Assembly (NCBI GenBank): GCA_024364805.1
Contig: CM044518.1
Span: 8,929,275-8,965,423 of the forward strand
From: Euprymna scolopes
Taxonomy: Eukaryota > Mollusca > Cephalopoda > Sepiida > Sepiolidae
Direction: 5' to 3'
Length of the DNA stretch: 36,149 nucleotides
The notes beneath the pieces were generated by a model. That model did no database searches. It was not told the DNA's origin and saw only the letters and a program-made list of their open reading frames with translations. Below, piece after piece: positions 30,501 through 35,100 of the stretch. Positions within the stretch are counted from its first letter, which is position 1; each line of letters opens with the position of its first letter. The translations under genes and the position numbers were made by a program.

Positions 30501-30982
30501 AGGCATTCATGTCAACAGAACTTTGAATGAAGATGTGATCATAATGTTGTCACATCGCTGATCAGTTCAAAAAGGGAGGAAAGGGAAGAAATGGGCTTCT
30601 TTGTCACACAGTTACGAAATATAAGATCAACTAATGATTGAATCAACTGTGATCTACTGCTCTACATAAAAAAAAAAGTTGACCCAACACTGCCAATCAC
30701 TACAGTAATGACTTGTGTTGTTAATTGCTATTTTCTGCCGATTTCAAGATGAACATAGTGTTCGTTGCATTCAGTATTGTTTTTTTTCCTCCATTATTTT
30801 GAATTGCAATATAGTCGGCCTTAACTTCTATTGCATAATGTTACCATTTTTAGTTTAACTCTCTTCTATTCTACTTTAATATACTAATTATTTCTTTTCT
30901 CTAGATGTTCCTTCGAGATGCCAAGCAGGCTGAAGTGCTTCTTAACCAACAAGAAAATTTCTTATCTAAGGAAGAAGTGCCC
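4017..30982 (+). CDS. SPTBN1: beta-spectrin (conventional, non-erythroid type), partial gene, 17 internal exons
   Basis: Beta-spectrin pairs with alpha-spectrin and, through its N-terminal CH domains, binds actin, forming the submembrane skeleton. Seventeen exons with matching phases splice to one open frame of 949 residues, numbered here from the first (split) codon. Residues 1-38 are the end of CH2 and the linker, with the signature [17 protein letters not shown]. Repeats begin near residues 45 (R1), 163 (R2), 272 (R3), 387 (R4), 492 (R5), 596 (R6), 702 (R7), 809 (R8) and 920 (R9). The helix-A tryptophan is present in R1-R8 (for example EWIEQT, TWLSENQ, GWVKEK, TWIDEK, QWLSRT) and absent in the visible part of R9, as I recall for vertebrate beta-spectrins. 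R1-R2 is the known nucleation site for pairing with alpha-spectrin. The family is usually about 2,300-2,400 residues, so the actin-binding start, R10-R17 and any C-terminal PH domain lie outside. It is co-orthologous to SPTB/SPTBN1/2/4 and Drosophila beta-Spec; the symbol is by similarity. Confidence 0.96.
4130..6276 (+). other. spectrin intron 1 (2,147 bp)
   Basis: A phase-0 GT-AG intron. It holds a TA microsatellite (5063-5080), the 80-bp tandem triplication at about 5437-5690, and a moderately complex stretch at about 4500-4750 that looks like old repeat sequence but that I do not recognise. No exon candidate continues the spectrin alignment, and none is needed. Confidence 0.7.
5437..5690. 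repeat. minisatellite, three units of 79-80 bp
   Basis: The landmark TTTTTCGCTAAATTTTAT recurs with its CGC at 5458, 5537 and 5617. The units are almost identical apart from the length of the A run, so the triplication looks recent. Confidence 0.9.
6277..6464 (+). CDS. SPTBN1: beta-spectrin exon 2 of window: repeat 1, first part
   Basis: It encodes residues 39-101, beginning [18 protein letters not shown] and containing LLEWIEQT (helix A tryptophan of R1), [11 protein letters not shown] and [12 protein letters not shown]. The exon enters in phase 0 after TTTCAAG and leaves in phase 2 at GTAAGT. Its first bases, GTAATT, themselves resemble a weak splice donor. Confidence 0.95.
6465..7230 (+). 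other. spectrin intron 2 (766 bp)
   Basis: A phase-2 GT-AG intron. AT-rich with nothing recognised except one AAGGGAGATAATT motif at 7017-7029. Confidence 0.7.
7231..7413 (+). CDS. SPTBN1: beta-spectrin exon 3 of window: repeat 1, second part
   Basis: It encodes residues 101-162. The acceptor CTTTTCAG is followed by [34 protein letters not shown] and the helix C segment [20 protein letters not shown]. The donor is GTATGT. Both boundaries are phase 2. The LISDINKAW stretch is typical of beta-spectrin R1, part of the alpha-beta nucleation site. Confidence 0.95.
7414..8271 (+). other. spectrin intron 3 (858 bp)
   Basis: A phase-2 GT-AG intron. The exon 3 frame stays open for some distance into it by chance, but the added residues are unlike spectrin. 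No repeat recognised. Confidence 0.7.
8272..8529 (+). CDS. SPTBN1: beta-spectrin exon 4 of window: repeat 2
   Basis: It encodes residues 162-248: [57 protein letters not shown] and the start of helix C ending RIIV. The acceptor is TTTACAG and the donor GTAAGA; both boundaries are phase 2. The translation aligns end to end with the second repeat of vertebrate beta-spectrins. Confidence 0.96.
8801..8990 (+). mobile_element. SINE-like element, decayed copy
   Basis: It shares with 9479-9730 the 5' block ACAACTAACCTAGGAGAAGG and the tRNA-like block AAGAGTTTTCATTAATG, then CAGGAGACTAGGATTCGACC, resembling a pol III B box. The 3' core is poorly kept; only a CGTTGCTTA-type end remains. Confidence 0.55.
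9131..9475 (+). mobile_element. LINE fragment, C-terminal reverse transcriptase region
   Basis: Translated in shifting frames it reads [62 protein letters not shown] and [17 protein letters not shown]. This is the familiar conserved C-terminal block (AGHC...ELISD.LLWDP...DTG) of a group of invertebrate non-LTR elements. Internal stops show it is dead. It ends in GATACGATGATGAG, directly against the next SINE-like copy. Confidence 0.8.
9479..9730 (+). mobile_element. SINE-like element with tRNA-like head and conserved core
   Basis: The best copy here. The order is GTGCAACTAACCTAGGAGAA, a tRNA-like block (TCATTAATGGGTCAGGAG, then AGTTCAATTTTCGG as a B-box-like site), and a core from 9633 (ATTGTTTCCAGTCGTCCTGG, CTCTAGCAATACCAATTC, AGGAGAGGTTAG) to CCGTTGCTTAGC. 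The core recurs at 10291-10383 (-), 19851-19930 (+) and weakly near 15011. I have not matched it to a named SINE; a cephalopod or other molluscan core-domain SINE is possible. Confidence 0.6.
9731..10130 (-). mobile_element. LINE 3' end, minus strand, with poly-A tail
   Basis: On the minus strand 9990 to 9848 reads FFLRTARL, a stop in place of the usual Trp, then [19 protein letters not shown] and [12 protein letters not shown] followed by a stop. This is the standard C-terminus ([10 protein letters not shown]) of the LINE group also seen at 1283-2365. A 3' UTR follows, ending in a poly-A tract that appears as T at 9731-9742, abutting the SINE-like copy. It is 5'-truncated and broken. Confidence 0.8.
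10185..10510 (-). mobile_element. SINE-like element with a 5S rRNA-derived head
   Basis: On the minus strand 10510 to 10405 follows 5S rRNA: CGTTGACACACCGGTTCCC, AAGCAACGCCGAACC (box A region), TGGTCAGTACTAAATGGG and GGGTGACC (box C). From 10383 to 10291 it continues into the same core (TTGTTTCCAGTCATGCTGG, CCAATTCAGGAGAAG) as the tRNA-headed element at 9479-9730. A T-rich end lies near 10185-10200. This is what a 5S-derived (SINE3-type) element looks like. Substitutions exclude a working 5S gene. Confidence 0.72.
10861..10973 (+). repeat. dispersed intronic repeat, copy A
   Basis: It contains TACGTACATCATACAG followed by ATTTTTCTTTATT and AATTCTGGACAAG. It matches 21669-21785 on the same strand and 21087-21146 on the opposite strand. 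The family was not recognised. Confidence 0.6.
11648..11786 (+). CDS. SPTBN1: beta-spectrin exon 5 of window: end of repeat 2, start of repeat 3
   Basis: It encodes residues 248-294: [19 protein letters not shown], then helix A of R3, [19 protein letters not shown]. It enters in phase 2 after TTCTTCAG and leaves in phase 0 at GTACGT. It follows a 3.1 kb intron full of mobile-element debris. Confidence 0.95.
11787..12796 (+). other. spectrin intron 5 (1,010 bp)
   Basis: A phase-0 GT-AG intron. It has a TA microsatellite (12284-12302), an A run (about 12483-12507) and a minus-strand CAAGGGAGATAAA motif at 12412-12424. Nothing else was recognised. Confidence 0.7.
12797..12962 (+). CDS. SPTBN1: beta-spectrin exon 6 of window: repeat 3, middle
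   Basis: It encodes residues 295-350: [36 protein letters not shown] and [13 protein letters not shown]. The acceptor is GTTTTCAG. The donor is GTAAGT, leaving one base of a serine codon (phase 1), the only phase-1 junction seen in the gene. Confidence 0.94.
12963..14257 (+). other. spectrin intron 6 (1,295 bp)
   Basis: A phase-1 GT-AG intron. About 13930-14160 is less AT-rich and looks like an old repeat (for example TCGGAAGAGAAAGATCTTC), but I could not assign it. The rest is unremarkable. Confidence 0.65.
14258..14505 (+). CDS. SPTBN1: beta-spectrin exon 7 of window: end of repeat 3, start of repeat 4
   Basis: It encodes residues 350-432: [31 protein letters not shown], then R4 helix [19 protein letters not shown] and [16 protein letters not shown]. 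The acceptor TTTAAAAG is weak and purine-rich close to the site, but an upstream T-rich tract is present. It leaves in phase 0 at GTAATC, directly after the helix-B HK pair. Confidence 0.94.
14690..14770 (+). mobile_element. short LINE fragment (RT C-terminal region)
   Basis: It reads [21 protein letters not shown], close to the (LY.S.V..ILLYGCETW) motif that follows the RT domain in many invertebrate non-LTR elements. Only this motif survives. Confidence 0.6.
14910..15085 (+). mobile_element. SINE-like element, tRNA-like head and weak core
   Basis: GTAGAATGGATAAAG resembles an A box and GAAGATTCAATCCCCAG (14971-14987) a B box. About 25 bases later ATTGTGAATTACTTAGG and GGACTTCTACCTAGTC resemble the core at 9633-9730, at the same spacing. 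The copy is degraded. Confidence 0.42.
15121..15190 (+). repeat. partial copy of the fold-back element (right arm)
   Basis: CCTGAAGAAAGTCACAGG, CTGAAACGT and CTGAAGATGAGAACAGT line up with the right arm of the palindrome at 19353-19546 (CCTGAAGAAGGCCAGAGG, CTGAAACATGG, GTGAAGATGAGAAACCGT). No matching left arm was found. Confidence 0.5.
15478..15678 (+). CDS. SPTBN1: beta-spectrin exon 8 of window: repeat 4, end
   Basis: It encodes residues 433-499: [37 protein letters not shown] (helix C tryptophan) and [14 protein letters not shown], the start of R5 helix A. It is 201 bases, phase 0 on both sides, with acceptor CTTGCAG and donor GTACGT. Confidence 0.95.
15679..17031 (+). other. spectrin intron 8 (1,353 bp)
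   Basis: A phase-0 GT-AG intron. Its first half is the 33/36-bp minisatellite; the remainder is extremely AT-rich, with an AAGGGAGATATAA motif at 16543-16555. Confidence 0.75.
15890..16195. repeat. AT-rich minisatellite, 33-36 bp units
   Basis: The landmark ATGCAGATAAAAATAA recurs with GCAG at 15921, 15954, 15987, 16023, 16059 and 16114, then degrades. Unit lengths of 33 and 36 keep one minus-strand frame open, giving a spurious repetitive hydrophobic peptide. Confidence 0.9.
17032..17148 (+). CDS. SPTBN1: beta-spectrin exon 9 of window: repeat 5, first part
   Basis: It encodes residues 500-538: [30 protein letters not shown] and VQSLLKKHK. It is 117 bases, phase 0 on both sides, with acceptor TCTTTTCAG and donor GTAAAT. 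It ends at the same helix-B position (KHK) as exon 7 does in R4. Confidence 0.95.
17149..17619 (+). other. spectrin intron 9 (471 bp)
   Basis: A phase-0 GT-AG intron, the shortest here. Nothing recognised in it. Confidence 0.75.
17620..17697 (+). CDS. SPTBN1: beta-spectrin exon 10 of window: repeat 5, middle, GC donor
   Basis: It encodes residues 539-564: [19 protein letters not shown] then ATNLGEQ. It is 78 bases, phase 0 on both sides, with acceptor TTTTCCAG. The only position that keeps the beta-spectrin alignment and frame is CAG|GCAAGC, a GC donor. The first downstream GT (about 17727) would add a phenylalanine run read through poly-T. Confidence 0.92.
18053..18097. repeat. compound (CA)n(TA)n microsatellite
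   Basis: A short CA run passes directly into about 16 TA units. Confidence 0.95.
18275..18372 (-). repeat. 5S rRNA-derived relic, minus strand
   Basis: The plus strand reads GATATTCCAAGCTGATTAC, CAGTATTGACCAGATTC, AACATTGCTTAACC and GTTCATGTGGTTATG. This follows the reverse complement of 5S rRNA block by block (GGTATTCCCAGGCGGTCACC, AGTACTAACC, GACGTTGCTTAAC, TCAACGTGGTATGG). It is more decayed than the copy at 10405-10510, and I see no core attached. Confidence 0.6.
18597..18761 (+). CDS. SPTBN1: beta-spectrin exon 11 of window: end of repeat 5, start of repeat 6
   Basis: It encodes residues 565-619: [39 protein letters not shown] and [15 protein letters not shown] (helix A tryptophan of R6). 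It is 165 bases, phase 0 on both sides, with acceptor TTTTTTTAAG and donor GTAAAT. Confidence 0.95.
19267..19370. repeat. 60-bp tandem duplication beside the palindrome
   Basis: The block TCTTTTTAGATGAGGC, then TTCATAATTTGTGTATTC, occurs at exactly 60-base spacing (19271 and 19331). The second unit leads into the left arm of the palindrome. Confidence 0.9.
19353..19546. mobile_element. fold-back (palindromic) element
   Basis: The left arm (about 19353-19438: GTGTATTCATTTTTTTGC, CTCATCTTAGTTATTG, TTTCACCATGTTTTGACC, AACTCATCCTTTGGCCTTC) is the inverted match of the right arm (about 19456-19546: GAAGGCCAGAGGATGAGTT, GAAACATGGTGAAAC, GATGAGAAACCGTCC, ATGAATACAC) around a loop of about 17 bases. 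Arms are about 85-90 bp with a few mismatches and a short gap. The type is not determined; foldback/MITE or the end of a larger element are possible. Confidence 0.72.
19789..19945 (+). mobile_element. SINE-like element, internally deleted copy
   Basis: GTGCAACTCCTCTAGAAGG and AAACCAGTCACTCTTTGC match the 5' block of 9479-9730. The tRNA-like block is missing, and the core (ATTGTTTCCAGTCGTTTATG, ACTGGACTCAAGCAATG) follows at once from 19851. Confidence 0.58.
20072..20371 (+). CDS. SPTBN1: beta-spectrin exon 12 of window: repeat 6 and start of repeat 7
   Basis: It encodes residues 620-719, the longest exon here at 300 bases. It contains [57 protein letters not shown] and [14 protein letters not shown]. 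It is phase 0 on both sides. The donor GTAAGC is followed four bases later by a run of 37 T. Confidence 0.96.
21087..21146 (-). repeat. dispersed intronic repeat, copy C
   Basis: The reverse complement gives ATGATTTTTGGAA and ACAAGTACATACATCATA, as in 10861-10973. It is inverted relative to the copy at 21669-21785. Confidence 0.5.
21162..21590 (-). mobile_element. LINE fragment, minus strand
   Basis: The minus strand reads [39 protein letters not shown] and [18 protein letters not shown]. In the neighbouring frame it continues [20 protein letters not shown] and [21 protein letters not shown]. It is close to the LINE at 1283-2365 ([23 protein letters not shown]). It has a frame shift and no clear poly-A tail. 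Confidence 0.82.
21606..21618 (-). repeat. AAAAGGAGATAAC motif, minus strand
   Basis: A variant of the recurring AAGGGAGATAAYT motif. Confidence 0.4.
21669..21785 (+). repeat. dispersed intronic repeat, copy B
   Basis: TACATACATCATACAG, ATTTTTCTTTATT and AAATTCTGCACAAG match copy A at 10861-10973 in the same order. Confidence 0.6.
22022..22150 (+). CDS. SPTBN1: beta-spectrin exon 13 of window: repeat 7, first part
   Basis: It encodes residues 720-762: [32 protein letters not shown] and [11 protein letters not shown]. It is 129 bases, phase 0 on both sides. The polypyrimidine tract is an uninterrupted run of about 32 T followed by CAAG. The donor is GTAAGT. Confidence 0.95.
22151..23533 (+). 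other. spectrin intron 13 (1,383 bp)
   Basis: A phase-0 GT-AG intron. At 22213-22255 CAACTCAACTAGAAGG suggests the 5' block of the SINE-like family. The less AT-rich 22200-22650 may be old repeat sequence that I do not recognise. TA microsatellites lie at 23002-23026 and 23129-23156. Confidence 0.65.
23534..23650 (+). CDS. SPTBN1: beta-spectrin exon 14 of window: end of repeat 7
   Basis: It encodes residues 763-801: [19 protein letters not shown], then [20 protein letters not shown] with the helix C tryptophan. It is 117 bases, phase 0 on both sides, with acceptor TTTTCAG and donor GTACGC. Confidence 0.95.
24120..24467 (-). mobile_element. mariner/Tc1-like element, internally deleted, both ends intact
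   Basis: Perfect 24-bp terminal inverted repeats lie at 24121-24144 (starting AGGGTGTCCC) and 24443-24466, flanked by TA on both sides, the known target of this superfamily. The minus strand (24419-24195) encodes about 74 residues: [34 protein letters not shown] and [17 protein letters not shown]. This matches the C-terminal end of mariner-type transposases around DYFLWG. The N-terminal DNA-binding part and the first catalytic Asp residues are absent, so it is non-autonomous. It sits inside a TA microsatellite. Confidence 0.88.
24786..24945 (+). mobile_element. tRNA-like interspersed repeat, plus copy
   Basis: GGCAGCTCAGATATAG resembles a pol III A box and GGTTTTGATTCTAGCAG a B box. AGAGATAAATAACGAC, GCTGGAGTGCTAAACATTC and ACTTTTTGAAATCATTA are shared with the inverted copy at 25885-26040. 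Probably a tRNA-derived SINE. Confidence 0.55.
25010..25040 (+). mobile_element. Helitron-like 3' terminus, second copy
   Basis: CTGGGCAACACCGGACGG, then CCTGCTAG followed by T. It matches the end at 1255-1295 (GGCAACGCCGGG ... CTAG|T) with a less perfect hairpin. The 5' end was not found. Confidence 0.42.
25385..25791. mobile_element. hAT-like MITE (non-autonomous), with target duplication
   Basis: The left end TAGTGTTTGG and the right end CCCCATCACTA (reverse complement TAGTGATGGGG) form imperfect terminal inverted repeats, with further similarity inside (GGAATCAAAAAATATCGG against the complement of GGAATCAATAAAAATATC). Flanks ATATATAC (25377-25384) and ATATGTAC (25792-25799) match at 7 of 8 bases, the duplication length typical of hAT. 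At 407 bp with no transposase it is non-autonomous. Confidence 0.62.
25815..25880 (+). repeat. duplicate of the segment next to the exon 15 acceptor
   Basis: AAAGATGTTTTGTGTTTAAT, then a TTGTTTCAAACTTAGC stretch, match 26312-26375 (AAAGATGTTTTGTGTTTAAT ... ATTGCTTTAAACTTGCC) directly upstream of exon 15. The copy lacks a usable acceptor and exon. Confidence 0.65.
25885..26040 (-). mobile_element. tRNA-like interspersed repeat, minus copy
   Basis: The reverse complement reads TTGGTAGCTCAGACAG (A-box-like), AGAGATAAATAACGAT, GCTGGAGCGCTAAATG, GGTTTCGATTCTAGCGG (B-box-like) and ACTTTTGAAATCATTA. It is the better preserved of the pair. Confidence 0.58.
26389..26664 (+). CDS. SPTBN1: beta-spectrin exon 15 of window: repeat 8
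   Basis: It encodes residues 802-893: [58 protein letters not shown] and ending [10 protein letters not shown]. It is 276 bases, phase 0 on both sides, with acceptor GTTTGCAG and donor GTTAGT. It is among the best conserved segments relative to vertebrate beta-spectrins. Confidence 0.96.
26665..27267 (+). other. spectrin intron 15 (603 bp)
   Basis: A phase-0 GT-AG intron. Most of its right half is the 44-bp tandem array. A small imperfect repeat (AGTAGTCTGCTT, GGTAGTCTGCTT) lies near 26690-26730. Confidence 0.75.
27031..27206. repeat. 44-bp tandem repeat, four units
   Basis: TTTCTTGGTATTAATTATAC units start at 27031, 27075, 27119 and 27163. The inner two are almost identical, and the array ends about 60 bases before the exon 16 acceptor. 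Confidence 0.92.
27268..27357 (+). CDS. SPTBN1: beta-spectrin exon 16 of window: end of repeat 8, start of repeat 9
   Basis: It encodes residues 894-923: [19 protein letters not shown] then [11 protein letters not shown]. It is 90 bases, phase 0 on both sides, with acceptor TTTTCAG and donor GTTTGT. The frame and the match to the QRLQALDTGW-type segment of vertebrate beta-spectrins fix both ends. Confidence 0.94.
27358..30904 (+). other. spectrin intron 16 (3,547 bp)
   Basis: A phase-0 GT-AG intron. It contains a short GT run (about 28426-28442), one LINE 3' end and a small imperfect tandem duplication near 30195-30265 (CATTTAAACGGGAGATC and CATGTTTAAACAGGAG). The rest is unremarkable. Confidence 0.7.
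28730..29132 (+). mobile_element. LINE 3' end, plus strand, with poly-A tail
   Basis: Read across several frames: [47 protein letters not shown], then [20 protein letters not shown], ending in a short 3' UTR and an A run at about 29120-29132. It has the same C-terminal architecture as the LINEs at 1283-2365 and 21162-21590. Several stops and frame shifts show it is old. Confidence 0.78.
30905..30982 (+). CDS. SPTBN1: beta-spectrin exon 17 of window: repeat 9 helix A
   Basis: It encodes residues 924-949: [16 protein letters not shown] then [10 protein letters not shown]. It is 78 bases, phase 0 on both sides, with acceptor TTTCTCTAG and donor GTAAGT. The helix-A tryptophan is replaced, as I recall in vertebrate R9 (AEAFLNNQE). 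This is the last exon found; R9 helix B must lie beyond the right edge. Confidence 0.93.
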
Positions 30983-32132
30983 GTAAGTAGAAACTTCACT
31001 TGAATAATATTTAAAGATATCGGGATTTAAAAATTATTAATTTATATTTTTTACTTTTTTTTTTTTATTACAAATGTAAAAGAGGGTAAATTTTTTTAAT
31101 GTATTTTAAATGTTTTTATTTTCATTTGTTTTTATTAACATAAAAATATTTGCTAAGTATTGTAAATACAATTCTAACTTTATAATTAAAAAAAAATTTT
31201 TCATAATTTCTTTGAAATCTAATCAAGCGAATGACCATCTCGATACAAGAACTGGAAGCAATTAAATATCAGATTAAACTATAATTTTATCTTAAAATTA
31301 TCTTCTGTTGTTAAATTTGGTTTTGCCAATCTGGTAGCTACATTTTTCCGAAAGATGAGAAAAATTATAAGTAACAAACTACTTGTTTTTAATAAACATT
31401 AAAACACTTTTCTTTTTTTTACACAAAAGTAAGTCAACATAAAAGTTTGAATTCTATTTGTGATATTAGTGACCATTGTTAACTCCTTAAGCAACATTTT
31501 TTTTGACAATTTTTTTTCTCTAATCTTCAACATATTTCTCTTTTAACTTTTTTATTTTGTGATTGGTGATGTTTGAGTTTTAAACATGTCACCAATTTGG
31601 TTGCAAATTTTAAATATATTAAAGAAAATGGGATTTCTTAATTGTGGTTGAAGCCTTTAGATGTTTGTAAATGTTTTATATCTTCATTGATGTCTTTTAT
31701 TTCATAAGTGATACAAATATTTAATCTATTTAAAAAGAAAATATAAAGAAAATATACAGTTTTATAGATAATTAAAAAAATATTTTTTAAATCAATGCTC
31801 AATTACCAGCTATTTAAATAGGTATAATTAAAGGGCTAGAAATGAACCTGTAGTTTCATAGCTGTATCCAAATACTAAGAAATAGAAAATATACAACGCT
31901 AATCTTCAGGAAGTTAGGTTACAATTTTGGTGACTGTCCAGATTTTATGCTGCAATTTATCGAGAGAATTTTTTTAGTGTCTAAATTGTAAGCAATGTTG
32001 TTTAGTACATTGTTGAATATTATTAAATAGAGAGAAAGATAGAGTATAAAAGTTTCTTAACTGTAGAATTTGGAAACTGGATAATGCTATGAAACCACTA
32101 GTTCATTTTTAACAAATCCTATAGCGTGTGTG

Positions 32133-32177
<45 letters not shown>

Positions 32178-35100
32178 TTGTTTTTTTTTTTTTTTTTTAA
32201 TACAATTTTTTTGCTTTATAATAATGTTTATTTTTTTCTAATCATTGTTGAAAGAATTAAGAATTTCAAAGTTCTGATTCATTCATTCAGCTATTATTTA
32301 TATATAATGCATTTCAAATCTGACTATATTTTTAAGAAATCCTTTTTTTAAAATGATACCCCTGTTTTTTATAGACAAATATATTAAGTAAACAGCTAAT
32401 ATATATATTAAAAGAAACCGTATTAAAGACTGAAATATGCTAGTAGTGTCTTATTTAATTGCCTACATTCACTGTAAATATAACTTGAAAAAAGAAATAG
32501 TAAAAACTGAAAGCAAAAGAATGCAATTGAGAATGATAGTTTTTCATTTTTTGTTAACCATAAGATTCTTAATCAAGCGGGAAGACAACACTATTCTTCC
32601 ATTGCAATTTTTTCGTGTTGCCATTCATGGGTTGATTTAATACACTATTTGAGTTGTGCTAACAAAATGATTGGCTGGTGTATTATGAACTAATTAAAAT
32701 GGATTGTAGAAGATTCACAAATCGATCTTTATTTACAATCCTAACAAAGATAGTAAGGCAGCAAAGAGAAAGACAATGAAGGACATTACTGAGGTAGTAA
32801 AAACAGTTTCCGCATTGTTTTGATTAAAAAAAACTGATTTCTGGAAGGAGAGAACATTGTAATATGTTAAAATAAAGTTAGTGATTAGGTTGATGGAGTT
32901 TTTATGCTCTGGAAATATTGGATAATTGTTATTGGTTGATGCTGTATGTCCATTTCACATATCAGTTTTTCTGTGAGGCCATTTAATTTGCAATTGTGCC
33001 TTTCAGGACATGATTGAGTTCCTCATGAAAAAAATGTAATCATTTTAAACGTGAAAACTGCAGTAAAACTAATTCATCACTAATGACTGATTTTGGATCA
33101 TTTACAATATGTTACAATTGTTGACACAAAACATGGGTGTCCTTTATTTAAAAGATAACGTTTACTCTGAAATCTCAATGTTGAGAGAATAAATCGAACA
33201 AATGAATAAGTGTAGAACTACAAATAAATCAAAACTCATTCGATATTTTATTTGAATCCATGAACTTATCCAATTTTTCCCCCTCAACATTCTGTTGGAT
33301 TTATAATTTCAAATTATTTTCTCCATACCAATGTGCCTTAATTGTTTTAAGTTGGGGTGGGGGAGATTTCAATGAAAAACAAAACCCCCAAAAATCCCTC
33401 AATTTCTTTTCTTTTTTTTTTCTCTTACACATTGTAAACTCCAGGGCGAAAGTATTGTAAGTATTAGGTTACTTAGTGAACTTTTTTTTTTTTTTTAAAT
33501 TTTGCAGCAGCCAGCTACCATCACCACCTCCACTTTCATTTTTCATTTTACTCTGAATCATTGCTTCTTCGTTTTCTATTTAAAATGCAAAACTTTACAG
33601 CCTTCGTCTTTTTATGTCTGGTTTTGGACATTTTCACTGATTATTTGGTTGGTTTATAATTGAGGAAATAATCGGAAAAGAAGGTCGTTTCTGAAGAAAT
33701 TTGATTTGTTTAGTTAATAAAATGGATGAGAATTTGAAAAGTTTTTATTTTGTATGAGGTTTATGATTCTGATGGCCTAATGGATACTTTCACAGACTCT
33801 GATATTGGTTATTTTGATTTAAATCAGATTTATTGTGTTCAAGTATGCATAAAAATGCCATTTGTATTACTCCAATCTTATATGAAAATTGTTTAAGCAT
33901 ATTGTTATTCAACGTTAATCGCCAGAAAATTTGAGATGTCATAAAATAAATTTATTGATTTAAAGGAAATTAGGTCTATGCATGGGTTGGATAATTAAAA
34001 TTAAAAAGATTTCATTTTTTTTTAGTCTGATGACACGAGTGGTGTGGAGTTAGATTGAATTCCAAGTATTGGGTTTACTACCATGATTTTTATAGTAACC
34101 TTCCTTGTGTGTAACAAAAAAATCTTTGACTCCCTTTTTATTTCATCTGGCCATGTGTCAAATTGGGATGTGCACAATTAATAAGCTAAAAATCTATATG
34201 ATCTATTGTGATCAGATTACATATAAAAATTCTTAGGAAAGGCACCATTTTTTTTTTTTTTTTTTTTTTTCATAGCAACCCGTGTTTATCCAAATGTTAT
34301 TCTTTATTCTATGTTATATAATTATGATAATTGTAGAGGTTATACCTAGACAAGCTATCAACTAGTCAGCACAAGAACCAGGATGTTGTGTTGTGATTTC
34401 AAGTCTTTCAAATATCTTTGTATATTTTCTCATCTATACATTGTGCTGTGTTGGAATTGTATGAATATCCGACTTTACTGCTTGTTAAGATACAATTAAC
34501 GGATTTTTTTTTTTCTAAAGATGTCGTTTTAAGCAAAAACAATATTACGTATTTAATTATGTAGAAAATAGTAATATATCCAAAAATTATGAAAAATCAT
34601 CTAGTAGAAATTTATTTCTAGTTAAAAGTAATTTTTACCAAAAATTGGGTAAAATCGCGTTTTCCTTAGACGTTATAAAGTAGGCAGTAGGGGTCTGTGC
34701 ACAGGGGACATAACTCTGAAATGAATATTTTAGATTACTTGTTCATGCCGTGCAATATTTGCTTTCTATAGCGATAGACTTTTTTTTTCTTTTTAACTAA
34801 AAACACAAAAGCAGTTGTTCCACTCGATGAATTTTCGTATTGTTTTCTTGTTTTTAATCAACAAATCAGCTGCATGCCAGCATCACCGCATTTTTTATGT
34901 TGCTTACAAAACTGTTTCGTTCTGATCAGCAAATGCTTTAGACATGGCTTTATTTTAAAGTCGAAGGAATAAAATGGTAGCTTTTTGTGTGTTTTTTACT
35001 ATTGTATCTTTTTTTTTATTAATCACTTTAGTTTGGGAAATAATTCAACTTTATTTCTGATGTTGTTCATCTGAAACGACATTCCGTGGCAGGTTAGGGA

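Noticed and set aside
32968-33041. TGCCTTTCAG followed by GACATGATTGAGTTCC, looking like an acceptor and exon (DMIEFLMKKM).
   Set aside because: The frame stops after about ten codons, there is no donor, and it does not continue the R9 alignment after KEEVP.
33481-33600. T-rich tract, TTTTGCAG and an open frame starting QPATITTSTF in the right phase after exon 17.
   Set aside because: The translation is unlike R9 helix B, rich in Phe and Cys, and no good donor follows.
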